DNA of 60,953 bases from Acidobacteriota bacterium (GTDB taxonomy: Bacteria; Acidobacteriota; Blastocatellia; RBC074), in NCBI GenBank assembly GCA_016789605.1, contig JAEUQO010000153.1, positions 1 to 60,953 of the forward strand, written 5' to 3'. A program made the translations under genes and the position numbers. Of this stretch, positions 49,151 to 60,000 are shown in pieces; the stretch's first letter is position 1; each line of letters starts with the position of its first letter. Under the pieces are notes generated by a model that did not search any database, was not told the origin of the DNA, and saw nothing but the letters and a program-made list of their open reading frames with translations.

Positions 49151-49892
49151 TTCCCGCCTCGACACCAATCAAACCAGGTAGGGCTTTCCCTATCTCTTCA
49201 TTCACGACCAGATCGGCGATGTCATCCAGCGGGGTTGGCATGCGGTTGATGATGATCAGGGCTGCGCCTGCTTGTTTCGCCAGTTCCGGCAACGAAGCCG
49301 CCGGATAGACAACCAGCGAAGAGCCTACTGCCAGGAAAACATCGCAATCGTAACAAGCCTCGACGGCGGCTTTCATCGCCCAGGCGGGCATGGCCTGACC
49401 AAAAGAAATCGTCGCCGGTTTTAGCAATCCGCCACAAGCATCGCATTCGGGAGCGAGGTCGCCAGCGTTGACTCGTTCAACGGCTTCGTCCATCGAAATG
49501 CGTGCGCCACAGGTCAGGCATTCGCATTCGACAGTGGTGCCGTGCAATTCGATAACGTCGGTGTTTCCGGCGCGCTGGTGCAATCCGTCAATGTTTTGCG
49601 TGATCAGCGCGCGCAACTTCCCTTGGCGTTCCAATTCGACAAACGCGCGGTGTCCGGCATTTGGTTGCGCGTCGCGCATTTCGGGCCACATCGCGACCTT
49701 TTGCCGCCAGTATTCGATGCGACCGGCGCGGCTGGTGACAAATTCGCCGTATTCGATGATGCGGTTGTTGGCCCAAATGCCGTTGGGGCTGCGAAAGTCG
49801 GGAATGCCGGATTCCGTCGAAATCCCCGCGCCCGTGAAACCGACGATGCGTGAAGTTTGCGCAATGAGTTTGGCGGCTTGTTCAAAAGTCAT
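49140..49892 (-). CDS. Sirtuin, NAD-dependent protein deacylase (CobB/Sir2 family)
   Basis: A 250-aa sirtuin of class III/U type. The NAD motif is GAGISTESGIPDFRS, the ribose loop is TQNIDGLHQRAG, the catalytic His is in ELHGT, and four Cys in CECLTCG and CDACGG bind Zn. It removes acyl groups from protein lysines using NAD in the cytoplasm. The ATG at 49892 starts at the family N-terminus; a longer frame to 49964 has no support. It overlaps fahA by 11 bases at its end and is divergent from the M1 peptidase. Confidence 0.93.
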   Translation of the reverse strand: MTFEQAAKLIAQTSRIVGFTGAGISTESGIPDFRSPNGIWANNRIIEYGEFVTSRAGRIEYWRQKVAMWPEMRDAQPNAGHRAFVELERQGKLRALITQNIDGLHQRAGNTDVIELHGTTVECECLTCGARISMDEAVERVNAGDLAPECDACGGLLKPATISFGQAMPAWAMKAAVEACYDCDVFLAVGSSLVVYPAASLPELAKQAGAALIIINRMPTPLDDIADLVVNEEIGKALPGLIGVEAGITP

Positions 49893-50000
49893 GATGCGGC
49901 GCAGTGTAGTCGCCACATTCGCCGCCTTGCAACCATTGCGACAATCGGCGTAAATCTGTCTCACCCTGTCGGTGTTTCAACTAACTGTTGCGAGGTAAAA

Positions 50001-51929
50001 ATGAAAACACGGCTTTCCGTTTGCCTGACCGTCTGTTTGGCCGTTTGTCTGATTGCGTTGAATCTTTTCACCATGGCTTGTCAAAACACAGCGACCGAAA
50101 AACCGAATCCGAGCGCCGCCCCAACTTCGCCCTCCAACGAAGCGCGTGATGTGCATTCTTACGGCAACCCGGAACAGGTGCGCGTCAAACACGTAGACTT
50201 GAATCTGGATGTCCTGTTTGAGCGCAAGATTCTGAATGGCACCGCAACATTGACCATTGAGCGAAAACAAAATGATGCCAAGACGTTGAAACTCGATACG
50301 CGCGATCTGAAAATCGCCAAAGTCGAAGCAGCAACTGACGGCACGACGTTTTCGCCCACACAGTTTTCGCTCGGCCAGCAAGACGCCATTCTGGGTACGC
50401 CATTGATGGTAGAGTTGCCCGCGCAAACGACGAAAGTGCGCATTGCCTACGAAACCAGTCCGACCGCTTCGGGTGTGCAATGGCTGGAACCGGCACAGAC
50501 CGCAGGCAAAAAACAGCCGTATGTCTTCACGCAATCACAAGCCATCCATGCGCGCAGTTGGATTCCGTTGCAAGATTCCCCCGGCGTACGGATCACATAT
50601 GCGGCAACCATCCGCACACCTAAAACGGTGCGCGCAGTGATGAGCGCCGAACAAGACAGCAATGCCCCGCTGACGGGTGAATACAAATTCAACATGCCGC
50701 AAGCCATTCCGCCGTATTTGATTGCGCTGGCGGCGGGCGACCTCGCGTTCAAACCGCTCGGCCAGCGTACCGGCGTGTATACCGAACCGACGATGCTGGC
50801 GAAAGCGGCCAAAGAACTCGAAGACACCGAGAAAATGATCGAAGCGACCGAGAAACTCTATGGGCCTTACGCTTGGGGGCGCTACGACATTTTGGTTTTG
50901 CCGCCGAGCTTTCCGTATGGCGGGATGGAAAATCCGCGTCTGACGTTTGCCACGCCGACGATTCTGGCCGGAGACAAAAGCCTGGTTTCGTTAATCGCAC
51001 ACGAACTGGCGCATTCGTGGTCGGGCAATCTGGTGACAAATGCGACGTGGCGCGATTTCTGGCTGAACGAAGGGTTCACGACCTATCTGGAGCGCCGCAT
51101 CGTCGAAGCCGTTTATGGTCGCGAAAATGAAGAAATGCAGGCTGTGCTGGGCCGCCAGACGTTGGAAGGTTTGCTGGCCAAATTCGAGCCGCGCGATCAG
51201 GTTTTGCACATTGATCTGAATGGGCGCGACCCCGATGAAGGCTCAACCGAAGTGCCGTATGAAAAAGGCACGCTCTTTTTGCGTCAACTGGAAGAAATGG
51301 CCGGACGAGAAAAGTTCGATCAGTTTTTGAAAGGCTACTTCAACCATTTCGCGTTTCAAAGCATCACGACCGCCGATTTCCGCGCCTACCTGCAAAAGAA
51401 TTTGCTCGAACCAAACCCGCAGCTGGCGGCGAAAATGCCTGCCAGCTTGCTGGACGAATGGATCGAAAAGCCGGGCTTGCCCGCATCCGCGCCCAAGCCG
51501 CAATCAGCGGCTTTCGCCAAAGTCGAAGAACAAGCCCAGGCGTGGTTGACGGGAAAAACGCCCGCAGCCAGGTTGCAAACCAAACAATGGACGACACAGG
51601 AATGGCTGCACTTCCTGAAGTTTTTGCCGCCGCAATTGCGCGAGGCGCAGATGAAAGAATTGGACCAGGCATTCAATCTGACCAAAACCGGCAATGCTGA
51701 GATCGCGCATGTCTGGTTACTGGCGGCCATTCGCAATAAGTACGCAGTCGCGTATCCACGGCTGGAAGAATATTTGACTTCGATTGGTCGGCAAAAACTG
51801 ATCCGCCCGCTGTATGAAGAGCTGGTCAAAACGCCCGAAGGGAAACAACGCGCGGCCAGCATTTATGCCAAAGCGCGCGCAGGCTATCATCCGATCGCAC
51901 AAACGTCCGTCGGCAAAATCGTACAATAA
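50001..51929 (+). CDS. M1-family metallopeptidase, exported lipoprotein
   Basis: A 642-aa aminopeptidase. A Cys-rich signal ends in a lipobox-like TMAC, so Cys27 is probably lipidated. The N-terminal domain is beta-rich (about residues 60-250). The M1 exopeptidase motif GGMENP and the zinc site HELAHSWSGN are complete, with the third ligand Glu in NEGFTTYLE. A helical C-terminal domain resembles leukotriene-A4 hydrolase-type members. It cleaves N-terminal residues from peptides at the cell surface or periplasm. The ATG at 50001 follows CGAGGT. Confidence 0.92.
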   Translation: MKTRLSVCLTVCLAVCLIALNLFTMACQNTATEKPNPSAAPTSPSNEARDVHSYGNPEQVRVKHVDLNLDVLFERKILNGTATLTIERKQNDAKTLKLDTRDLKIAKVEAATDGTTFSPTQFSLGQQDAILGTPLMVELPAQTTKVRIAYETSPTASGVQWLEPAQTAGKKQPYVFTQSQAIHARSWIPLQDSPGVRITYAATIRTPKTVRAVMSAEQDSNAPLTGEYKFNMPQAIPPYLIALAAGDLAFKPLGQRTGVYTEPTMLAKAAKELEDTEKMIEATEKLYGPYAWGRYDILVLPPSFPYGGMENPRLTFATPTILAGDKSLVSLIAHELAHSWSGNLVTNATWRDFWLNEGFTTYLERRIVEAVYGRENEEMQAVLGRQTLEGLLAKFEPRDQVLHIDLNGRDPDEGSTEVPYEKGTLFLRQLEEMAGREKFDQFLKGYFNHFAFQSITTADFRAYLQKNLLEPNPQLAAKMPASLLDEWIEKPGLPASAPKPQSAAFAKVEEQAQAWLTGKTPAARLQTKQWTTQEWLHFLKFLPPQLREAQMKELDQAFNLTKTGNAEIAHVWLLAAIRNKYAVAYPRLEEYLTSIGRQKLIRPLYEELVKTPEGKQRAASIYAKARAGYHPIAQTSVGKIVQ

Positions 51930-52079
51930 AGCAAGAAATAGACGCAGCGGCGTAAGCTGGCAGACATTGTTTTGTGATGCGCCTCCACTAGGATGGCGAG
52001 TCTCATTGGCAGAAGGCGGCCTTGAAACTTCTTCGGCGGCCAATTCGTTAGCCTCTGCGCACGTTGAAGGAACCCCGTT

Positions 52080-54551
52080 ATGATTGGCGAGACAATCTCA
52101 CACTATCGCATCCTGGAACGCCTGGGCGCAGGCGGAATGGGCGAGGTCTATAAAGCAGAAGATTTGCGGCTGCACCGCCACGTCGCCTTGAAACTGCTGC
52201 TTGCGGATCGCGAACGGGATAACGATCAGGCCAAAGTGTTGCGCGCAAGGTTTTTGCGCGAAGCGCAGGCCGCTTCGGCGCTCAATCATCCGCACATTGC
52301 CACTATCTATGAAATTGACGAAATTGAACGCGAAGGCCAGCACTATAGCTTCATCGTGATGGAGTATGTCCCCGGACATACGCTGAAAGAAGCCGCCGCC
52401 ACGCTGTCTGTCGCCGAAATCGTCGAGCTTGTCTTGCAACTGACCGATGCGCTGTCAGAAGCCCACCAACGCGGCATTGTCCATCGCGACATCAAACCGT
52501 CAAATGTGATCATCGGCGAACATCATCGCGCCAAGATACTGGATTTTGGTGTCGCCAAATACAATCCGCTGCCGGCGGATGATTCAAACACGGCCAGCCT
52601 GTATAGCACCGATGTGATGAAAACGATGCCCGGCACCGTAATCGGGACGTTTGCTTATATGTCGCCGGAACAGGCACTGGGCAAAGAAGTAGACGGGCGG
52701 AGTGACATTTTTTCGTTGGGCGTGGTGTTTTATGAACTGCTGGCCAAACGCCAGCCATTCATCGGTTCTTCTACGTTGGCCGTGGTGGACGCCATCTTAC
52801 ACGCCGACCCGCTGCCGCTGAGCACCTTCAATCCGCAGATCAGCCGCGACCTGGAAATCATCGTCCATCGCATGCTGCAAAAAGAAAGTGCGCGGCGGTA
52901 TCAGGCGATGCGCGACGTGTGGCAAGACCTGCAAGCCAGCAAACAAGGATTGCCTGCCGCGACTTTCAGTTACGAAACCAATGTTGGTTACGCCACGCAA
53001 CTGCTATCTGATCCGCCGTCGGGAACGCAAACATTGCCAGGGCCGTTGCCTGGGACACGCACGCTCGGCAATCGCGCAGGCAAAAGCATTGCGGTGATGA
53101 GCTTCCACAATGTGACGCGCAATCCGACGGATGATTGGATCGGCACCGGCATTTCTGAAACCGTCACGGCGGATTTGAAAAACATCGAAGGGCTGACTGT
53201 CATCGCGCGCGAACGCGTGTTTGAAGCGCTGCGGCGCTGGCGCGTATCTGAAGACGCAGAAATTGACACGACGTTGGCCACCAGCGTTGGCCGCGAAATC
53301 GGCGCGCGCTGGATCGTCACCGGTGGCTATCAGAAAATCGGCGAGATGTTGCGCATCACCGCCCGCTTTGTCGAAGTCGAAACGGGGGAAGCCGTCCAAA
53401 CCGTCAAGATTGATGGTTCGATCAAGGAAATTTTCGACCTGCAGGACAAAATCGTTTACGAACTGTCGCAGGGGTTGGACCTGAGCTTACGCAGCAGCGA
53501 ACGCGAAAACATCGAGCTAAAAGAAACTGAAGTCGTCGAAGCTTACGAAGCGTATTGCAATGCTGATCGAGCACTCGAATCAGGCAGCCGTGAAGGCGTC
53601 GAAGAGGCGATTCAGTGGCTGGAACAGGCATTGGTGCTTGATCCTAATTACGCCCGCGCGTATGCCGGATTGGGTTATGCGTTGACGCTCAAGGGACAGT
53701 TTCTGACGCAGCCCGAGTTGTTCGAACGAAGTGTGGAATACTTTCAGAAAGCCATTGAACTGAATCCGCTGCTGGCTGACGGATACGCCGGTTTGGGATT
53801 CACCTTTGTTGCGCTGGGGCGCGAAGACGACGCCATCGGTGCGTTGCGGCGGGCGCTGTCTTTTGCGCCGCAAGACCACCAAATCCACGCGGTGCTTGGC
53901 CGCGCGTACCTGTTGGGCAAGGGACTGTTGCGCGAAGCCGCCGCCGAGTATGAGCAAGTGCTGCAACTGCACCCGGATGCTGGCTGGGCGGCACAGCAAT
54001 TGACGATGTGTTACGCCTATCTGGGAGAATATGAGCGCGGCGAAGAAACCGCGCGGCGCGCAATCGAAGCGCAGGAACAGTTTTTCTCTGGCCAGGAAGG
54101 CATGCAGATCATCGGTTCTTTTGCGCGCCTGGCGCAAATCTACCTTTTCCAAAATCGCTATGATGACGCAGTTGCCGAAAGCTATCGCGAACTCGTGTTC
54201 CTGCGCACGTCCAATCACGCATTGAAAGAGCGCACGACCATCGAAGTCTATCAGAAGCTGGTCAGCGCTTATGTGCGGCAAGGGAATCTGCAAGACGCCG
54301 AACTTTCCTACAATCAATTGCTCAAAGGCTTTGCCGCGCGCCTGGCTCAAGGCGCGGATGAACCGTTCACACGCTATTACGTCGCCTGTGCCGCAGCCAT
54401 TATGGGTGACCGGGAACAAGCCTTGGAACACCTGCAAAAAGCGCTGGCGGGACGTCCGCGTTACACTGCGGTTCGCGCACGAATTGAACCGGATTTTGAA
54501 AGTTTGCGCGACAACCCAGAATTTCAAGCCTTGCTTGAGCAAGTCAAATAA
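52080..54551 (+). CDS. Ser/Thr protein kinase with TolB/FlgO-like and TPR domains
   Basis: An 823-aa protein. The kinase domain (about residues 8-285) has the GAGGMGEV loop, Lys38 in VALK, the catalytic loop HRDIKPSN (His135-Arg136-Asp137), DFGVAK and MSPEQA, so it is active. A Pro/Gly/Thr linker (about 305-340) leads to a TolB_N/FlgO-like domain (about 340-470) with KSIAVMSFHNVTRNPTDDW. TPR repeats fill the rest (about 510-820). Most kinases of this type carry a membrane helix between the domains; none is seen here, so it is probably cytoplasmic. It may scaffold a signalling complex. Confidence 0.92.
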   Translation: MIGETISHYRILERLGAGGMGEVYKAEDLRLHRHVALKLLLADRERDNDQAKVLRARFLREAQAASALNHPHIATIYEIDEIEREGQHYSFIVMEYVPGHTLKEAAATLSVAEIVELVLQLTDALSEAHQRGIVHRDIKPSNVIIGEHHRAKILDFGVAKYNPLPADDSNTASLYSTDVMKTMPGTVIGTFAYMSPEQALGKEVDGRSDIFSLGVVFYELLAKRQPFIGSSTLAVVDAILHADPLPLSTFNPQISRDLEIIVHRMLQKESARRYQAMRDVWQDLQASKQGLPAATFSYETNVGYATQLLSDPPSGTQTLPGPLPGTRTLGNRAGKSIAVMSFHNVTRNPTDDWIGTGISETVTADLKNIEGLTVIARERVFEALRRWRVSEDAEIDTTLATSVGREIGARWIVTGGYQKIGEMLRITARFVEVETGEAVQTVKIDGSIKEIFDLQDKIVYELSQGLDLSLRSSERENIELKETEVVEAYEAYCNADRALESGSREGVEEAIQWLEQALVLDPNYARAYAGLGYALTLKGQFLTQPELFERSVEYFQKAIELNPLLADGYAGLGFTFVALGREDDAIGALRRALSFAPQDHQIHAVLGRAYLLGKGLLREAAAEYEQVLQLHPDAGWAAQQLTMCYAYLGEYERGEETARRAIEAQEQFFSGQEGMQIIGSFARLAQIYLFQNRYDDAVAESYRELVFLRTSNHALKERTTIEVYQKLVSAYVRQGNLQDAELSYNQLLKGFAARLAQGADEPFTRYYVACAAAIMGDREQALEHLQKALAGRPRYTAVRARIEPDFESLRDNPEFQALLEQVK

Positions 54552-54858
54552 TCCACCTCCGGGCGGTTTTCTCGGTGTGAATTCCGCCCCTCACACTGCC
54601 CCGGTTGGCATACGTTTTAGTACGCCAATATGCCATTTGGTATAGAATCTCCCCGGCTCTTGCAACCCGCAACAGCTAACTGCTGGAAATACAACAGCCA
54701 ATGACTCACAACAGTGCTGTAGCGTCGGCATACAGGTTGCTCACGGAATCGTTGGTCCCCTGAAAACGCTCACCCTGGCAGTTTATGGTCGAAACCATTC
54801 CGATTTCGGGCCTTCAGTCAGCGACATTTTTGGCACCCGAAATTGCGCGGAGGAAGTT
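54552..54858. other. Intergenic region with a possible extended -10 promoter
   Basis: These 307 bases between the kinase and the DUF6600 gene have no gene. A TATAGA with an upstream TG (54638-54646) fits an extended -10 box, and small inverted TGGCATA/TATGCCA arms lie near 54606-54636. No -35 is clear. Confidence 0.45.
54641..54646 (+). promoter_or_regulatory. Possible extended -10 box for the DUF6600 gene
   Basis: TGGTATAGA matches the TGnTATAAT extended -10 pattern. It is about 213 bases before the start codon, so a long leader would result. Confidence 0.3.
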
Positions 54859-56964
54859 ATGACGATCTCTCCCAAACTTACCATCATAGTGCGCCGCCGT
54901 TCTCGGACGCGCTTGGCGCTTTTTGCCCTTTCCTTGCTCACACTGAGCGCGCTGGCATTTGCACAAGAGCAGATCATTCGCGTCGCGCGCATCAGCCTGC
55001 TCGAAGGCGAAGTCAGCTATCAACGCGCCGCCGAAACCCAAATCAGCAACGCCGCGCAAAAAGATTGGTATGACGCCAGTCTGAATTTGCCGCTGGACGA
55101 AGGCGATCAGCTTTATAGCGGCCCCAACGGACGCGCGGAAATCCAATTGAGCGGACGCAATCTGGTTCGCATTGACCGCAACACCAATTTGCGGCTGACG
55201 CAATTCAACACAGGCACAGCGCAAATTGCCGTCTCAGTCGGGACGGCGACGTTTCGCATTGATAGTCTGGACCGGCGACAGTTCCAGGTCGTGGACGTCA
55301 ACGATCAAGCCGCCAACGACCCGGTTTATTTCGAAGTAGACACACCGATTGTCGCCATCACGTTGCTGAAAGAAGGCAGCTATCGCGTGGATGTGCGTGA
55401 CGATGGCACCACCGAAGTCATCGTGCGACGCGGACAAGCTGAAGTCTATAACCAGGAAATCGGCACGGTCGCCGTAAAGCAAGGACGCCGCATTGTCATT
55501 GATGGACGCGACGCCAACTACTTCCAGATTGCCCGGCTGGAAGACAAAGACAACTGGGATCGCTGGAACGACCGCCGCGACGATGAACTGTTTTCGCGCG
55601 TAGATAGCTATCGCAGCACGCGTTATGTGCCCGCCGCGCTGCCTGGCGTATACGACCTGGATTATTACGGCGAATGGTATGAAACGCCGGATTACGGCTG
55701 GGTTTGGGCGCCACGTTCGGTAGCGGTCGGCTGGGCGCCTTATCGTGCCGGTTATTGGCGCTGGTATCCGTCTTACGGTTGGACGTGGATTTCAAACGAA
55801 CCGTGGGGTTGGGTTCCCTACCATTACGGACGCTGGGCGTATTACGGCAATCGCTGGTGCTGGATTCCGCGCATCAGCGTCGGCATAGGTCCGAGCTGGG
55901 GCTGGCATTGGCGGCCTCATCTGGTTGCCTTCTTTGGCTGGGGCGGCGGCGGATACCGCGGCGGCTATCGCGATGGTTACCGTGACGGCTATCGCGACGC
56001 GCGCTGGGATTATCTGGGTTGGTGTCCGCTGGGACCGCGCGACCGGTATTACGATTACGGTCCGCGCCGGGTCATCAACAACACGACCGTCATCAATTAC
56101 AACGTGCGCTCGCTGGACAATTACAACGCGCCAGGCGGTGTGAGTGCGCTCGAAAGCCGCCGCTTTGATCAAGGGCGCGCCGTTGTCTCGCAAGATGGTT
56201 TGAATTTGCCGCCCGTTCCGCAACGTGGCAATTCGCGTGGAGAAGATGCGGCGCCGCAAATGATCGCACGCGCGGAAGAATTCCAACCGCGCCAGGCTGC
56301 CCCTACACGCCAGCCATCGGTCGAACGTGCGGAGCTGGCCAAGAGCATTGAAGCCCCGGTCGTTCAACGCCGGATTCCACCGACGGCGCGTCCTGAGGTT
56401 CCAGGACGTTCACCGGAAGGCAGTCCGACCGGTGTCGTGCGCAGCAATGAGTTGCCGTCTGCGCCGCAACGCGGTGTTCCCAATCGCGGCGAAAACGCCA
56501 ATCGCGTAGAAACGCCCGCGCGCATTTCTGACGGACAGGTCGTTCGCCCGGAACGCCCCTCGCGCGCACCGGAATATCGTCCGGCAGAACGCACGCCCGC
56601 GCCAGATTGGAGCGTTCCGCGTGAAGCACGCCAGCCGGTCGAACGTTCCGCGCCGTCACGCAACGAGTCGCCTGCGCGCATTGAACGACAGGAAACGCCG
56701 CGTCGTAGCGAGTCGCCCGCGCGCGAAGAAGCGCCGCGCCGATATGAACCGCCGTCACGGCCTGCGCGCGAATCGTCGCCGCCGCCGCGTATCGAACGCG
56801 CGCCTTCACCGCCACGTGAAAGCGCGCCGCCGCCGCGTCAGGAACGCACCCCTTCGCCGCCGCGCGAAAGCGCCCCGTCGCGCGAAGCCCCCAAGCAGGA
56901 ACGGCCGTCAACGCCCGCGCGTGAAAGCGCTCCTTCGCGCCCGGCCAGACCAGAACGGCCATAG
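54859..56964 (+). CDS. Exported FecR/DUF6600 protein with disordered Pro/Arg/Ser/Glu tail
   Basis: A 701-aa protein with a signal peptide (about residues 1-36). A FecR-like beta domain (about 50-235) contains [22 protein letters not shown]6600 region follows with many Trp/Tyr/Gly repeats (about 255-400), including [17 protein letters not shown] and the short tandem [12 protein letters not shown]. The last 260 residues are a disordered tail rich in Pro, Arg, Ser and Glu with repeated [13 protein letters not shown] blocks. Its role is unknown; such proteins are probably cell-surface or periplasmic scaffolds. GGAGGAAG lies directly before the ATG. Confidence 0.88.
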   Translation: MTISPKLTIIVRRRSRTRLALFALSLLTLSALAFAQEQIIRVARISLLEGEVSYQRAAETQISNAAQKDWYDASLNLPLDEGDQLYSGPNGRAEIQLSGRNLVRIDRNTNLRLTQFNTGTAQIAVSVGTATFRIDSLDRRQFQVVDVNDQAANDPVYFEVDTPIVAITLLKEGSYRVDVRDDGTTEVIVRRGQAEVYNQEIGTVAVKQGRRIVIDGRDANYFQIARLEDKDNWDRWNDRRDDELFSRVDSYRSTRYVPAALPGVYDLDYYGEWYETPDYGWVWAPRSVAVGWAPYRAGYWRWYPSYGWTWISNEPWGWVPYHYGRWAYYGNRWCWIPRISVGIGPSWGWHWRPHLVAFFGWGGGGYRGGYRDGYRDGYRDARWDYLGWCPLGPRDRYYDYGPRRVINNTTVINYNVRSLDNYNAPGGVSALESRRFDQGRAVVSQDGLNLPPVPQRGNSRGEDAAPQMIARAEEFQPRQAAPTRQPSVERAELAKSIEAPVVQRRIPPTARPEVPGRSPEGSPTGVVRSNELPSAPQRGVPNRGENANRVETPARISDGQVVRPERPSRAPEYRPAERTPAPDWSVPREARQPVERSAPSRNESPARIERQETPRRSESPAREEAPRRYEPPSRPARESSPPPRIERAPSPPRESAPPPRQERTPSPPRESAPSREAPKQERPSTPARESAPSRPARPERP

Positions 56965-56979
56965 CGATTGCGTCAACTA

Positions 56980-57008
56980 GTTACTGGCAGTTACTGGCAG
57001 TTACTGGT
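56980..57008. repeat. Short tandem repeat (10-base unit, 2.8 copies)
   Basis: GTTACTGGCA is repeated nearly three times just after the DUF6600 stop codon, before the terminator at 57022-57063. Confidence 0.8.
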
Positions 57009-57021
57009 TCGTTGCCCCAAT

Positions 57022-57063
57022 CAACAAAAAAGCGGACGCCTTCGGGTGTCCGCTTTTTTGTTG
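57022..57063. terminator. Bidirectional terminator with UUCG tetraloop
   Basis: GCGGACGCC and GGTGTCCGC close a TTCG loop, and the CAACAAAAAA/TTTTTTGTTG flanks extend the stem. It separates the DUF6600 gene and mfd. Confidence 0.9.
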
Positions 57064-57084
57064 TCATGCCAAACCGCGACAGCG

Positions 57085-60000
57085 TTATTTTTGCAATTGC
57101 GCCAACAACTCGCGCAAGCCCGCAAAAATGCGTTCGGCGTCAGTGTGATCGTGATTCAGCGAAAGTTTGACTTTGAGTATGCCCGTTGGCGAAAAATTCG
57201 CCGACGGATTGGCCGACAGAAACTGCAACAATTTTTCGGGCTCGACCTTGGCGGTTTCGCTCAGTTTCAACGCCAACGAATCGCCGATGCGGTCAATGGA
57301 AATGATCGCCAGTCGCTCTGCTTCGCGCCGCACGCCAGCATAGGCAAACAGATTTTCGACAGCCACGGGCAAACGGCCATTGCGGTCTATCAACTCTTCG
57401 CGAATGCGCGCCAACTCTTCATCAGAACGCGCCGAAGCGATGCGCTTATATGTGCGCAGCCGCTGACTCATGTCAGAGATGTAATCATCGGGAATGCGCG
57501 TGTCCACCCCCAGGTTGAGCTGCGTGTTGATCTCTTCTTCGATCTTCTCGCCGCGCAGCTCTTGCACCGTGCGTTCCAGCATTTGCGTGTAAAGATCAAA
57601 GCCGATGGCATCAATGTGCCCCGACTGTTGTCCGCCCAGCAAATTGCCCGCGCCACGCAACTCCAGATCAAGCGCCGCAATGCGAAACCCTGCGCCCAAA
57701 TCGGAAAACTCACGAATCGCCGCCAGTCTGCGCCGCGCGATCGGCGTCAGTTCCTGTTCGGGCGGAATCAACAAATAGGCATAAGCGCGGCGGCTGGAAC
57801 GGCCCACGCGTCCGCGCAATTGATAAAGCTGGGACAACCCGTAAGCATCGGCGCGATTGATGATGATCGTGTTGGCGCGCGGAATGTCTATGCCGTTTTC
57901 GATGATGGTGGTGGCCACCAGCACGTCATATTTGTAATCCACGAAATCCAGCACGGCCTGCTCCATCTCTTTTTCGCCCATCTGGCCGTGCGCCACGATG
58001 AAGCGTGCGTCAGGCACAAACCGTTTCAACAACGCCGCAATCTCTTCGATGGATTCAACCCGATTGTGAACAAAGAAAACCTGCCCCTGGCGTTGCAGTT
58101 CTTGCTCGATGGCGCTGCGCACGACATTTTCGGCAAAGGGCACGACGTTGGTTTGAATCGCCAGACGGTCGCGCGGCGGCGTTTCAATCACAGACATATC
58201 GCGCACGCCCAGCAACGACATGTTTAACGTACGCGGAATCGGCGTGGCGCTCATCGTCAAAACGTCCACGCGTTTTTTCAGATGTTTCAATCGCTCTTTA
58301 TGCGCGACGCCAAAACGCTGCTCTTCGTCCACAATCACCAACCCCAAATCCTTAAACGTCAGATCACGCGACAAGATGCGATGCGTGCCAATGATGACGT
58401 CTACCTTGCCGGCTTCGATTGCGGCGACGACTTCCTTTTGCTCTTTTGGTGAACGGAACCGCGACAGCAATTCAATCGTGGCGGGAAAGGCGGCAAACCG
58501 TGAGCGAAAATTCTGATAGTGCTGATAGGCCAGCACAGTTGTCGGCGTCAAAACGGCAACCTGTTTGCCATCCATCACCGCCTTAAACGCGGCGCGCATG
58601 GCGACTTCGGTTTTGCCATATCCGACGTCGCCGCAAAGCAGGCGGTCCATCGGTGTGGGCTGTTCCATGTCCTGCTTGATTGAGATGACTGACGCCGCTT
58701 GATCCGTGGTCAGTTCATAGGGAAAAGCGTCTTCAAATTCCTGTTGCCAGGGCGTGTCGCCGCTAAACGCGTATCCGCGCACCAGACGGCGTTCGGCGTA
58801 CAGTCGCAACAGCTCTTCGGCCATGTCGCGCATGGCGCGTTTGGCGCGCGCTTTGGTTTTGGCCCAGGCAATGCCGCCCAACCGATCCAGATTGGGCGTG
58901 TTGGCTTCGCCGCTGGAAAACTTCTGCACCAAATCCAGCCGTTCGACGGGCACATACAATTTCGCACCGTCAGCATAGGTCAGCAGCATGAATTCGCGTT
59001 TGGCCGATTCGCTCCTTTGCGCTTCGCCGATCATGCGCGCATACACGTCGGCAGACGTTTCCGGGCCGCTGGTATCAAGCTGCAACAAACCCTGAAACTG
59101 GCCGATGCCGTGATCAATGTGCACGACGTAATCGCCGATTTTCAGGTCGCGAAAGTCAGAGATAAACGCCGATGAACTGAGCCGTTTTTGTTTGCCGGGC
59201 CGTTCCGTGTGAACGGCTTCGTCAAACAGGTCGCTTTCTGTGTAAATGGTCAGCAACGCCTGCGGCACGGCAAAACCGGCAGACAGATTTCCCACCACGA
59301 TTTCGGCGCGCCCCAGTGCGTCGTATTCATTCAGCACTTTGCGCATGCGGTCAGCCACGCCATTGCTGGGCACAACCAACAAGGTTTGCTGACCAACGCC
59401 GTATTGCCATTTCAAATCAGCCGCCAGTTCAGAAAATCGGCCATGCCAGCGACGCACGGCACGCGACAAAATTTCGACTTCGACGGTTTTGCTTTCGGGC
59501 GGAAAGAGAAACAGCGGGGCGCTTTGCGGTCGCTGGCTGAATGCGGCCAGCGCGGCGGAATCTTGCGTTGTCGGCGGCTCAACCGTGGGCTCGGAAATCG
59601 CGTGAATGTTTTCGGTGCTGAGGTCTTCTTGCACGGAAGCGGCAGCGCTGCCAAGCAAACGAAACTCTACGCGCTGCATCTGGCCGATGCGCGCGCGCAA
59701 TTCTTCCGGCATCAAAAACAGTTTGTCAGGCGGCAACGCAAGTTCGTCGGCGGCTTCGCTGCGCTCATATCCGCGCTGCAATTCTTCCAGCGTCGTACGA
59801 ATCTGCTTTTCGACTTCCGCCGGTTCATCCACCACCAGAACCATATCGCGCAGGTAATCAAACACCGTGGCCGTCAGCGGAGCCGTCAGCGGCAACAGAT
59901 ATTCCCAGCCGGGAAACTCTTCGCCTTCGTCGGCAAAGACCGTGCGATCTCGCAAGGCGCGCTCATAGCGTTCGTCGCTCCAGTGCTGGCGCGCACGTTG

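Noticed and set aside
55970..56000. CRISPR-like short repeats (GGCTATCGCGAC-type)
   Set aside because: They encode the GYRD repeat of the DUF6600 protein and have no spacer pattern.
56968..58227. 419-codon plus-strand frame opposite mfd
   Set aside because: Overlaps the tandem repeat, the terminator and mfd; no domain recognised.
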